22,682 nt of DNA, taken from the NCBI GenBank assembly GCA_028565635.1, contig JAOXYB010085164.1, positions 1 through 22,682 on the forward strand, written 5' to 3'. The first letter of the stretch is position 1. The number at the start of each line of letters is the position of its first letter. The position numbers and the translations under genes were made by a program. Below are positions 1 through 10,214 of this stretch, one piece after another. The stretch comes from Phoronis ovalis (Eukaryota > Phoronida > Phoronidae). Under the pieces are notes generated by a model. That model saw nothing but the letters and a program-made list of their open reading frames with translations, had not been told where the DNA came from and ran no database searches.

Positions 1-12
1 AAACTAATTATA

Positions 13-34
13 ACAGGGGCGGATCTAGGGGGCA
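13..34 (+). mobile_element. Possible hAT-type terminal inverted repeat
   Basis: The bases CAGGGGCGGATCTAGG resemble the terminal repeats of many hAT-superfamily transposons and their non-autonomous relatives. Neither a matching second end nor an 8-bp target duplication was found, so this may be a solo or decayed end. The identification rests on recalled terminus style only. Confidence 0.3.
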
Positions 35-382
35 GGGTCCCTTAGACTCAGTAACAATTTTCATAAATACTCGTATAGTAAAAATGTCACTGGAGGAACA
101 GTTTGTTATTTATACATCATTGGTATTGTTGTAATTTCTTTAATTTGTAAGAGAAATACTGATTTTTTGTGATTGTATTTTTGTAATAATTGAACTTTTT
201 GTGACTAACAGCAATACCCCAGTATAACAAAAAAATTATGACACATGGGTACCTTCAATGCTGTACTGTATGTAGGATGAGAGTGTGTGGGTTAAAGAAT
301 GTGCAGATAAATGTATACAGCAGTAATTATTTTACAAATCACTTATATTTAAATTTTGATCAATGTATGGTAGGATAATATA

Positions 383-713
383 TATGCTACCTATAAATAT
401 AACTTAAACAACTAACAACTGAGCAGCCTACTCACAGTACCACATGACACAAACGTGTATATGCACCATTTTACTATGTGGGCCTATTTTATAACCCAGA
501 ATATCATTGTCAATGGCTGCACGTTTAGAACAATATAATATTGTTAGTTGTTTTACTTACATTGTATTGTTATAAGAACAATACAATGTAAGTATAACAA
601 CAATGACAAAAAATATAGAACATGCTACTGCATCTATAAAATGGTAGTTAAACAACTAACAACTGAGCAGCCTACAATAAACTGAAATCTACTCACAATA
701 CTACATGACACAA
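383..713. repeat. Direct-repeat pair enclosing a hairpin
   Basis: Two diverged copies of one sequence lie at 383-453 and 621-713. Both contain AACAACTAACAACTGAGCAG and later share ACATGACACAAA; the second copy has about 16 extra bases in the middle. Between them, at 555-593, sits a hairpin with perfect 17-bp arms (555-571 and 577-593) and a 5-bp loop, extending further with one mismatch. This arrangement suits a small non-autonomous element or nested insertions in the intron. No coding capacity is seen. Confidence 0.7.
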
Positions 714-1379
714 ATAGAAAAGGTCATTCTTTTCGCTGATTGGCTACACGGTGACACACCTTCAGTGTACGCCGACCTCTGGCGGTTGACCTAGTTTCGC
801 GATTTCTGGTAATGATTCAATGCTAACTGCGTTTTAGAAAAGTAAATGATGCTCTAATAATTTGTTTTGGAGCATTTTTAAATTGCACGAGTACTTTTGG
901 TCATATAATGAATTTATGTTTTTGACAAATAATGAAAATTTAAAAAATAAATCTTTTTTTAAACATTTATTAATAATTCAAAGATTATTCATGGCATTTA
1001 TGTCAAATATTCACTATGGAGAAAGAAAAGTGCGCGTATACCAACATGTTATCATCGCTGTTTCAGTTTTAGATTTGACAGAATTTATATATTTAATTTT
1101 TAAAAAACAGTAAGATGTGGTGTCACAGAAGTTCCTGCAATAAAGGTACTGCCTGTCCTATTCACTGTACAAAAATCAGAAAAATTAGTATTGTATCGTC
1201 ATGAGGCTCTAGCTTAGCCTTAAAACTCATTTTAATGAAACATATATTAAAGCTAGAATGAGACAAAATAAGTACAGTGAATTTTATGCAAAAAGAACAA
1301 GATACAAATTATATTTGTTTCAGTGAAGAACATAGATTATAAGCTGTGAGTTGTGTACTCTTCATGTCATGTTTTGTAG

Positions 1380-4300
1380 CGGAGCATATCAAGGCCCTGC
1401 TGTGAATAGGCCACGACTGTTGATAACGGGTAAAGAAGGTCAAGGACAAAGTAATCATCTTGCTCCCGCATTGCTTCACTACATGGAGTGTTTTCCTGTG
1501 CATGTACTGGATCTACCAGCCCTCTATGCTGTCAGTGCCAAAACACCTGAAGAGTCCTGCTCACAGGTATTTAACGTTTCTGTAACTATTCTGGTATGTG
1601 ACAGTGGGCATTTTTCATCTTGCCAACATAGGCAATGATATTTTAAGAGCAACCAAGTGCTTTATACATCAGTAGCATTGAAAACAGTATTCTGAACGTA
1701 TCACCAGTTTATCATGGTTTTTATAACATTGTGCAAAGTCAATTTTGTCTGGTGCTGATTCCTCTTCGCCTCATTTCCAGATTTTTCGTGAGGCGAGACG
1801 TACATGCCCAAGTGTTATTTATGTTCCGCATGTGAATCAACTATGGGACGTGATTAGTGAAACTCTCAGGGCTACGTTTCTTACTATGCTACATGATCTT
1901 GACCCTTCAGCACCAATGTTGCTATTAGCCACAAGTGAAACATTACACAGTGAGCTGCCTGTTGAGGTAAGTATTCTAGTACTGTAATGAGTACTTTCTT
2001 TCTGTGTTCAAAACTTATGATTTTGACATTTTTATTTGTTGCATGTTATCTTTAATAAATCGTCTCAACTTATATTTGTAGTGCAGAATTGGATTCTAAG
2101 CAAAAGTTATTGAAAAAGCTATATGCATTGTCTGTTTGCATGCACTTGGTGATACTATCTACTAAAACTTCCCACAATTCTGTGATTTGTGTATGATTTG
2201 CAGAGTGCTGCTTGATTGTTTATTAACAAAATGTGGAATTAGGATATATTTGGACCATCACTTGTGACGCATGTAAATCCATGCAAACAGTACACTTTTA
2301 ACAAAGAGGAGGTGGCACTGTGTATAATGCTGCAGGGATATAATTAGTAAAAAGCTCTGTGCATAGTAGGCGTTATCAAATAGGTATTTCAAATCTAGTT
2401 CATAGGGGTAAATTTGTACCACTTAATAGCTAATCCGTACTGCAAGAAAGTAATATTGCAAACCAAAAGTTGCATATCATTGCTATCTTACAGTTTACAT
2501 GTAAACATTTTGCTTTTGTTTATAGGTGCAGCAGTTATTCTCAGGTACTTCCGATGAGGTAATTACTATGCAGAACCCATCAGATGCTCAAAGAAAGGCC
2601 TTCTTCGAAGATCTTCTGCTCAATCAAACAACAAGGCCCCCCACAATGAAATCAAAATCTTGTAAGTTGATATTTGACAATGACTTAACTACTGCCCACC
2701 TGCATAAAGAGGATCTTTCACATCAGTATTAAGTCGTAGTATAATGCATTTTACAGTGCAAAGTATAACAATGCTAACTCACTGAGCAACTAAACTAAGT
2801 GATATTTTACAGTGCAAGTATAACAATGCTATTCTTAACTCACTGAGCGTCTCAACTAAGTGATATTCTAGCAAGTGGACTTGCTTTATTTGTAGTGCGA
2901 ATTTTAGAAGTATTACCAAGGGCTCCTGCACCAGAACCACGAAGATTAACGGAAGCAGAAAACCGAAAGCTGTGGCAACAAGAGGAGAGTACTCTGAGAG
3001 AACTCAGACTTTTCTTACGTGATGCTCTAAATAAGCTGGCTCGAGATCGCAAATTTAATATCTTTGCAAAACCTGTGGATAGTGAAGATGTGAGTTGTTT
3101 GTAGTTAAATAATCTTATCCTTTTGAAAAACTGTGTTGTCCTCACATTTCTATAACTATTTGAAAGGCTATCAAACATAAACGTAAGACATGCATAGTTA
3201 TCAAGTATCATAGTATCTCGTTGTTGATACTGAAATGATTCTGTCCTCACGACAAAAGATGTTATAAAAAGACTAAGTTAGTATATACGTAGTTGCTGTT
3301 AGAACTGATTCTTCGTTAGATACAATTTGTATTTCATCCCTTTTTTCACGGAATAACAGTTACATTAGTTTCTTTCATGTGCTTCTACATAAGATTAAGA
3401 TTTCTGGTATTAAACAAAAATGATGTACTCTAATGTAGCCTTCAGAAGATTAAGCATTATTTAATGTAATTTCTATTTTATAGGCACCAGATTATTATGA
3501 CATCATTGAAACCCCTATGGACTTATCGAAGATGATGTCAAAAATTGATGGTCATCATTACCAGTCTGTTAAAGAGTTTGTGGAAGACATTAGTCTCATA
3601 TGTAATAATGCACTTGAGTATAATCCTCCCAAAGATCCAACAGGTACTGTATGATTGTAAACGTTATAACACTCATCCTGTTCCCACAGTTATGCTTGCA
3701 ACTCTCCCCCAAATGGTATTTTTAATAGAACTGCTCCTTATCTGTGGTCCTAGTTGTTTTATCTTTCCCACCGTCTTTCCCTGTTCTTTGTTAATGTGTT
3801 TATCAAACTTGTTATGAAGATTAAAGTTGTAATAATCAACCAGCAAAACATTGTATGTTATTAATTGAAAGTTTTTATGATGCACAGAATTATCTGATGT
3901 TGTGTAAATAGGCTTTAATGACATGTTGAAATTATTAAAAAAAATTCTCTAATATTACCATTTTTAGTGCATCTTTATATTTTAGGTCGCGCTATTCGCC
4001 ACCGTGCCTGTGCTCTGAAAGATGCTGCAGCAGCATTGATCGACAATGAATTAGACCCTGATTTTGAACAGATGTGTAAAGAAATAGTAGAATCTAGAAA
4101 AAGAAGAGGTGAGACTTCAAATATTATTTTTTGTGCTTATCAGCTGCAACTCTTAGCTTGGTAGTTTTAAGCAGTCTCTGTTCATAAAGAATGAGAAACT
4201 ATGAAAACGAGTGCAGAAGAGTTCCTTTGGTTGTACAAATGTCAAATGAACATAGTTTATTAACAGTGTTATATGTTTTTTCTTTAGGTGTTACCCCAAG

Positions 4301-5581
4301 TAAATCTGCTCCCGACTTCATTCACACAAGGCCTCTAAACAAGCCTGCAATGCCTGATTTTAATATGGTACATCCACCTCGTGTTAGGCCATCAACTCCT
4401 GAAAATGCTATACGCTGCAGCCGTCGTGTTCGAGGTTTGGAAGTGCCCCCAACACCCCTAGCATCGTCAAGGAAGACTCCACAGAAAAGTAGTTCGGCAG
4501 AAGAAAAAGTCAAAACTCCAGAAAAAACTGATTCACACTCACAGAAAAAAACAACTCCACCTAAAAAAAGACCACATCGATCTATCTGGTGCCGACCTAG
4601 GCGAAAACGTCGTCGCCGTGGTAGTGCTAAGACAGATGCTGAGGACAGTGAAGACAGTGTTGAGGATGGTGGTGTATCTGATGCTAACTCAGATCCTGGT
4701 GGACCACATCGCTCTAGTACACCGGAGAATCAATTAAGAGAAAGAACACCATTACGTGAGCGCTCTCCATTAAGAGAAGCTACACCAAATTTGGAATTCA
4801 CATCACCAGATAGAGGTGATGCGAGCAAAGATGTATGTATAAAAGCTGATGACTACAGAGGACAAAAAAATTATAACTGTGATAGCAGCGGGACTATTGC
4901 TGTTGTTGACCATGAGAAACTGTCTTGGCTTCTAGATCGCGTTGTCAAGGTGACTCGTAATGCCAATATTGAAGAACTTGAACGGCTTCATAGTGCTTTA
5001 GGGCATTGCATTTACCAACATAGGAAGAATTACATCAAAACACAGCTGCTTAAGGTGAGTTTACAGTTATTATGTATGTGGCTTGAATAAGTATATACGT
5101 AATTGGATTTGTTCACAACGTATACAGACAAGTCAATTTTCAAGCTTCTAGAATTTTAGTATCATCTCTGATTGGCTAATACATAATGTCAAATCACAGA
5201 CTCATTGATGTCTTGTTAGTGGTTAGTAAAACAAAGGGATTGCTGTTGTATATGGTTGAATTTTTATTGCATAGAAAATTAATATAAAAAGTACATATAA
5301 TAAGGGAAAGATGAGTGTGAAAGGCACAATATGTGGGTGACAAAAAATATATTTGTAGGAGACTGACATTAGGGTTTCACAGTATGGAATGGTTTAGGTG
5401 TATCCAAAACTGTTCTTAAATTTTTATTTACCTATGGCTATTTTGTATAGGGATGATTTGAATGTGCGATAATTTGTGGCTTCTTGCTTATAAGTAACTA
5501 TTTAACTGTGATTGGTAAATCGTTTTGCATTTTCTAATTTTGCAGGATATGGAGTCAGCTATACATCGAATTTGTCAATAG
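1380..5581 (+). CDS. ATAD2: ATAD2/ATAD2B-like AAA+ bromodomain protein, 3' part (8 exons)
   Basis: Nuclear chromatin protein that binds acetylated histone tails through its bromodomain. Coding exons: 1380-1566, 1781-1966, 2526-2661, 2896-3089, 3484-3643, 3986-4108, 4288-5054 and 5546-5581. All introns are GT-AG and the phases agree throughout, giving 595 residues to a TAG stop. Exons 1-3 encode the degenerate second AAA+ domain: the Walker A position reads GKEGQGQS, without the GK[ST] lysine, and the Walker B stretch is IYVPHV, as is normal for this family. Exons 4-6 carry the bromodomain, including FAKPVD, PMDLS and the acetyl-lysine-binding Asn in NALEYNP, ending at ESRKRRG. The large exon 7 is a Ser/Pro/Lys-rich linker with a basic nuclear-localisation stretch (KRRRRG). 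A helical C-terminus follows. The N-terminus and the first AAA+ domain are outside the window. ATAD2 versus ATAD2B cannot be decided. Confidence 0.95.
2748..2864. repeat. Tandem duplication inside an ATAD2 intron
   Basis: Two adjacent copies of a 56-61 bp unit occur at 2748-2803 and 2804-2864. Both begin ATTTTACAGTGCAA and contain GTATAACAATGCT and AACTCACTGAGC; the second copy has a few inserted bases. It lies 31 bp before the 3' splice site of the exon at 2896, so it occupies the branch-point region. Confidence 0.85.
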
Positions 5582-6474
5582 TGGAGGTTGCAAATGGAAC
5601 AGATACTGTGATCTCATTCAATGCCAACTTTGTATTATTCCAATTATGCATTCAACAAAGTAAAGTTTTATTACAATGCTCATATATTTAATACATCACA
5701 TGTTACAGAATCAGTATTATGAATATTCATGTGGTTGTTGACATTTTTACTATCCAGCTGGCCAGTTACACAGTGAGCAAATGGTGATAGTTTATCAATT
5801 AGTGGTTTAGGTGTGACGAATCAAATATGCCAGTTCAAAATACTACTTTGTTATAAAATTAGAATAATAACATTAGTCGCAGGATTCCTATTTTGTTACA
5901 GTGATGTTTTTCGTGTTTATGGCAAGGAAACCGTTTTTTTTAGCTGCAACATTACTTATTAGTCTATAAACAACCTTATTTTATTACTTATATAGACAAT
6001 TGTTATATGCACTTATTTATAAATAAGAACCGTTATATATTACTTTTCATATTTTTAGGACATTACATAGTTCTAAACAGCTGTAAAACATTTGAGTTTT
6101 TGTCTTTAATTTATTTCTGCATAATGTTAGGTAGGAATTGTAAAATTTAGTTAACATGACACAAAGAGTAAAAACAAAACTTCTCAATCAAACTTCAGTG
6201 TGTAATTTAAAAATGATTATAGTGTGTGTGTGTTTGGTGATTCTGGTGATTGCAGGAGAAGATTCAACAATGGACCTTACTTGCTGTGAGTGGTTGTGCC
6301 TCATTTAACGAATTTGTAATAATTTTAATTTCAAGACGCTGACATTCTGTTCTAATAGATACGTTCCTATATGTACATTTTATCTACCTCACTATACAGT
6401 GGATGCATGTTTTGTCTTGATATGGGATAGGGGGATTTTTTTGTAAATTAAACTTGTATAAAGCGTATTTTGTA

Positions 6475-6480
6475 AATAAA
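6475..6480 (+). promoter_or_regulatory. Candidate poly(A) signal of the ATAD2-like gene
   Basis: AATAAA lies about 890 bases after the ATAD2 stop codon and is the first canonical hexamer downstream of it. A variant ATTAAA lies 28 bases earlier. Transcript ends would settle which is used. Confidence 0.4.
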
Positions 6481-7061
6481 ACAGGCACCAGGAATGACAT
6501 TGATTAAGTTTCTTATAAGATCTAAATATTTGTCTACATATTGCTGCAAGTTAACACCTACTTTGCTTCCAACGTACAAAAAAATATTAGCAGATATATA
6601 TATATAGGTAATGACCCCTTTGAGCTCAATATAATTTGGAGGAGCACTCCTAACAATATCACCGGATGGATCTAGGAAATTTGATTTTTATTGCTTGGAC
6701 ATGTCCGTTTACGAAATTTTACCTAGTTTATGCGCACAAACTATTCTGTTATAACTTTAGTAGTTAACAAAGTTACAAGGGATCATCACCATGATCAATA
6801 TTTGACTTTGTTTATTACTTTAGTATTTTAAGGAAGTAATGAAAATTGGTGTGTAGGTTAATTAAATAATCATCTTTTCAGACCCTTTTTCAAAAGGTGG
6901 GTGCGTTTGTGGTGTTTGTAGAATTACCGATTTCAGAAAATATCAGTTCAGTAATTCCAAAAGGTCGCTGAAACGTCTCCGTGCTGCCAGAAAAATTGAC
7001 AAGCAAAAAAAAGGCAATTTCCACTCCTGCTGTAACAATACGCCCAGAATAAGTGCTAACG

Positions 7062-7205
7062 TAACAAAAAAAAAAAGGGGGGGGGATGCATTCCTATCTC
7101 AAAAGGGGGATGCGTTAACATTACATTAATGGTCCTCTCATTTCAAAAAGGGGGGTTGCGTTATCATTAAAAATGTTCCTCTCATTTCAAAGGGGGTTGC
7201 ATTCG
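7062..7205. repeat. G-rich minisatellite, about 43-bp unit
   Basis: About four degenerate units each contain an A-run, a G-run and TGCGTT or TGCATT. The best pair shares CTCTCATTTCAAA followed by 5-6 G and TTGC. The first unit opens with a homopolymer A run followed by about ten G. A related phrase, CAAAAGGTGGGTGCGTTT, occurs earlier near 6889-6906. The strand carrying the G-runs is plus. Confidence 0.75.
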
Positions 7206-7513
7206 CAAATGAAGGAAGATCTTAAAGAGTTAATTAGATGTTCCAAGTGATACATTTTTTTGGAATATTGAAATGTCACTTTTATGTTTACTGATTCCGC
7301 AAGATTTCTAAATCGCAATAAGTATACCGTATGGATAGCAAAGTAGCATATGCACGCATAGTGCATATATTTATGACCCAACTTAGATGGTACTATAAGA
7401 AATAGAGACATATACTATAAGACCAGCTTATATGTGCAGATGCCATTTAGTTTCAATAACTGCCATTTGACATAACTTATTATGGGATTTCAAAGATACA
7501 TGAAACTTAGGCT

Positions 7514-7604
7514 CAGTCTGAATAAATCTATCCGTTAGTGCTACGTTACTATGCTAACTAGTTGAGAAGGTACGTAGCACGAACGGATGGGTTTATTCAG
7601 ACTG
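7514..7604. mobile_element. Foldback element (MITE-like), 33-bp arms
   Basis: The arms at 7514-7546 and 7572-7604 are inverted copies that match at 30 of 33 positions by eye, separated by a 25-bp loop. Outer ends begin CAGTCTGAATAAA. No target duplication is evident. It lies about 190 bp beyond the stop of the minus-strand PDE gene, so it could be transcribed in a long 3' UTR. The right arm also supplies a minus-strand AATAAA (7592-7597). Confidence 0.75.
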
Positions 7605-7718
7605 CTTTTAAAGGGTTAGTCAAATTTCTATTGAAATAAAGCAAAGCCGTGAAATGGAATAACATTCTAAGAAAATCATCTTGTGATTTGAAAACAATTG
7701 AAAGCACACCCGTGCTTA

Positions 7719-7724
7719 TTTAAT
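7719..7724 (-). promoter_or_regulatory. Candidate poly(A) signal of the PDE10-like gene
   Basis: Read on the minus strand this is ATTAAA, about 67 bases after the PDE stop codon. The alternative is AATAAA within the foldback arm at 7597-7592. Neither is confirmed. Confidence 0.35.
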
Positions 7725-7790
7725 TTTTCAGTTTTTAATATTGTCTGACAAAAGAAGTAAGTAAATGTTACATAGAGAATAATAAACAGA

Positions 7791-10214
7791 TTAACGATCC
7801 AATACGAAGTGCATATCTGAGCTATAGGATATCCTGTGAGCCCACCGTCTATCTGTCCCAATGTCTTCAACAAGCGAATGAACCCATGGTTGTATGATTT
7901 CACCATTTGCAATTCTTTCCCACTTCGAGGTATTAGCTAAAACGCCTTCTAACATAACTGAAGCATTGGGAAATATTTTTGCAAGCAAGCTATACAAAGG
8001 GATACAAACAAAATCTAAAAAGCCTTTCTCTTGTTGAGGAATTTTATCCCTACAGTTTCTATCCATCATTGGTAGTGGATCGAAGCCTTTTTCTTTTTCA
8101 ATATCTCCTTGAATGTAGAACTCATCATATAACCATTTTACATTTTTACAATGGTCATCCCAGCTCTTCGTAACTTGAATCAGATCACATGCGGTAATCA
8201 TTAAATGTTTCAGTTTCTGTTTGTGCTCACGATTTTTGAAATCAAACGTATTGGAATCAACAAGCGCCTGCATTGATTTCTGATTAGCAAAATGTAATGC
8301 AAAGTCTGTTAATGTTATAGTATTTTCTATTTCTTTTAAAATGGTATTATAATCATTTTCGGAAAAATTTCGAAATATGTTACAGGAATTATTTCTTAAA
8401 ACAAATAATGTCCTTTCAATATGATGATTTTCCATGGTAGATGTGCTATATAAAGCTGCTAATGGCAAACGCAGTCTTTCGTAGAAAGAATTTGTAAATC
8501 CTCTATGATCCATATCATGACAGATGCATGCAAAGAACATTGCGATGGTTTCAATTTCTGTTAAAAAATGTGGTGGCACCAAGTTATTCAACATCCAATA
8601 AAAACAGTGTGTTACTGTAAATGCGTGAATCCAATTGTGATAAGGAACGCCAAAACGATAATTATTTCGAACGGTTAAAATAAAATTATTCATGATCAGC
8701 GTCTCATTATCAAATCGGTTGTTTCCAAATTGTTTGATAGCCATGTAATTGAAATATGAAGGCAATACCTTTGAAATATCTTGTATATAAAAGCCAATAT
8801 CTTCAAAATTTTGTGGTATCATAACTGGCGCGTTATAAGAATATCTTGATATTCTGAAAACCAGTTCATCTAGCTCTATAACCAGCTTTTCATAATAACG
8901 TGAAACTCGTTGCTCTTGTTCTTTAATCTCAAATGCCATAGCAACCATAGACATATATTTACTAAAAGTTTCAAAAAGTATTTCATCTATAAGTGTAAAA
9001 TTACGTTCAGTTATTTTATTGATGGCTTCAATAATTCCGACGGCATTATCTTTGAAAATAAATGGAGCCGCCAGAATGTTTCTAACTGATGTGACTTTTC
9101 TACTTCCAGATTCCTGTATTTGTCTGTCTATTTCCGTATAGTACTTATCATCCAGCATATCATCATTTTGAACATTGACCACTTCTTTCGTTTCGAACAC
9201 GTATTCCTGTATACCTTCTATGTTTGTGCATCTGATATTTGTTTTATCTTTCGAATATATAGCCGCCCCGCTTGGTGATTTTAAACCTTCATCAAACATG
9301 TATGCATAAAGTCCTCTTGCATTCTGATTACTGTCTAACATAAAAACATGACAACGTTCGGCTTGAACCGTGTTTTTAATGTTAGATAGCATTGTCTTTA
9401 ACACCGTATCGAAATCAGTTGCGTTCAATACTAGTTCAGTAATTGTATTCAATTTTCTATATTTTTCTAACTCGTAGTTCTTTTTTATTTGATAAAATCC
9501 AATACATGCCCATGATACAATACTGTTTGCGACTTTATAATCATAGTCAGCAAATGGTACGTTTTCCCAAGATTTTATGAGTTCTACGACACCAAACAAC
9601 TCAAAGGCTTCTGGAATAACAACTGGTATTGTGATAATGGACTGAGCAAAACTATTGATACAAGTGCAATCATTTATCAACCGTCCTACTTTTGTTCTAG
9701 CCACTTCTACTGCAGTTTCACTTATTTGTCGCTTTTTTGCGGGAATATTATTTGAAGAAAAGTCATTAATCCATTGTAAAGCTATTATCCGTAACTCATC
9801 GGGCCCGTGAGGTCCCGTTAAATAGACTGATACACCATCTGCATTTAAGACCGACTGTGAAATTTTAGCAGCGTCACAAATAACATCATTACGTGATTTA
9901 CCAGTACCCGACGCTATAGCATCAATCAAGTCTTTGAAGAGTTCTGTCGTGTTTGCTTGGCAATATTTTGGTACAATTGGCATAGCAAGTTTTCCAGGGT
10001 CAGTTACTGATATTTCGATTTTACGTTTCTTATTTAACCAATTTTCCATCTTTTCCAATTGCACAAAGTCTAACACGTTTTTTTCTAATAAAAGTGGATT
10101 GCTTATAAGCATAGTTTTAACGTTATCTCGCAGGTCATTATTATCAGTAGAGATACTACTCCATCTCTTTCCCATTTTGACATAGCATTCATAATTCCGG
10201 TTTCGGGAAGACAT
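7791..10214 (-). CDS. PDE10A: PDE10A-like dual-GAF cyclic nucleotide phosphodiesterase, intronless, 807 aa
   Basis: Predicted to hydrolyse cAMP and/or cGMP to 5'-monophosphates. Residues 34-63 resemble the PDE10A N-terminal segment. GAF-A (about 90-245) has a broken NKFDE motif; GAF-B (255-425) keeps it as N399, K400, F406, D410 and E411. The catalytic domain (about 435-780) keeps YHNW with general-acid His526, the metal ligands His566/Asp567 in HDMDHRG and Asp677 in TACDL, and clamp Phe732. PDE10A-like phrases such as PLAALYSTSTME and PMMDR support this family over PDE2, PDE5 or PDE11. The usually invariant purine-binding Gln is Glu729 (codon at 8028-8030). Length matches PDE10A (about 780-800). 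The ATG is chosen because an in-frame TGA lies 27 bases upstream and -3 is a purine. The whole frame has no intron, unlike its neighbours, so it is probably a retained retrocopy. Activity and nucleotide preference are uncertain. Confidence 0.93.
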   Translation of the reverse strand: MSSRNRNYECYVKMGKRWSSISTDNNDLRDNVKTMLISNPLLLEKNVLDFVQLEKMENWLNKKRKIEISVTDPGKLAMPIVPKYCQANTTELFKDLIDAIASGTGKSRNDVICDAAKISQSVLNADGVSVYLTGPHGPDELRIIALQWINDFSSNNIPAKKRQISETAVEVARTKVGRLINDCTCINSFAQSIITIPVVIPEAFELFGVVELIKSWENVPFADYDYKVANSIVSWACIGFYQIKKNYELEKYRKLNTITELVLNATDFDTVLKTMLSNIKNTVQAERCHVFMLDSNQNARGLYAYMFDEGLKSPSGAAIYSKDKTNIRCTNIEGIQEYVFETKEVVNVQNDDMLDDKYYTEIDRQIQESGSRKVTSVRNILAAPFIFKDNAVGIIEAINKITERNFTLIDEILFETFSKYMSMVAMAFEIKEQEQRVSRYYEKLVIELDELVFRISRYSYNAPVMIPQNFEDIGFYIQDISKVLPSYFNYMAIKQFGNNRFDNETLIMNNFILTVRNNYRFGVPYHNWIHAFTVTHCFYWMLNNLVPPHFLTEIETIAMFFACICHDMDHRGFTNSFYERLRLPLAALYSTSTMENHHIERTLFVLRNNSCNIFRNFSENDYNTILKEIENTITLTDFALHFANQKSMQALVDSNTFDFKNREHKQKLKHLMITACDLIQVTKSWDDHCKNVKWLYDEFYIQGDIEKEKGFDPLPMMDRNCRDKIPQQEKGFLDFVCIPLYSLLAKIFPNASVMLEGVLANTSKWERIANGEIIQPWVHSLVEDIGTDRRWAHRISYSSDMHFVLDR

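Larger units (their letters stand above)
1..1379. other. Intron of the ATAD2-like gene (or upstream DNA), repeat-bearing
   Basis: No coding exon is supported here. The first exon recognised opens at 1380 in the middle of a codon, so this stretch is read as the 3' part of a long intron whose upstream exon lies left of the window. It holds a possible hAT-type terminus at 13-34, two diverged direct-repeat copies (383-453 and 621-713) and a perfect 17-bp-armed hairpin (555-593). An 83-codon open frame at 862-1113 is AT-rich, low in complexity and resembles no family I know. Confidence 0.6.
5582..7790. other. Convergent intergenic region: ATAD2 3' UTR and PDE gene downstream DNA
   Basis: ATAD2 (plus strand) and the PDE gene (minus strand) end facing each other here. 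The left part is probably the ATAD2 3' UTR, with candidate poly(A) signals ATTAAA at 6447-6452 and AATAAA at 6475-6480. The stretch also holds a GT microsatellite at 6222-6233, a TA run at 6594-6606, the G-rich minisatellite at 7062-7205 and the foldback at 7514-7604. No conserved reading frame was seen on either strand. Confidence 0.7.

Noticed and set aside
862-1113. 83-codon open frame on the plus strand
   Set aside because: AT-rich and low in complexity, matches no family I know, and lies in a repeat-bearing intron.
1324-1379. Earlier splice acceptor (TTTCAG at 1318-1323) for the first ATAD2 exon
   Set aside because: The base after it opens an in-frame TGA; the acceptor at 1378-1379 keeps the frame and matches the start of family similarity.
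2852-3250. 132-codon open frame on the minus strand
   Set aside because: It is the antisense of a recognised ATAD2 exon and flanking intron.
6256-6285. Exon-like 30-base segment with an acceptor (TTGCAG) and a donor (GTGAGT)
   Set aside because: It lies after the ATAD2 stop, encodes nothing resembling the family, and such chance pairs are common.
7791-10214. Reading the PDE gene as a PDE11, PDE5 or PDE2 orthologue
   Set aside because: The N-terminal segment, the GAF-A end and the catalytic phrase PLAALYSTSTME fit PDE10A better.
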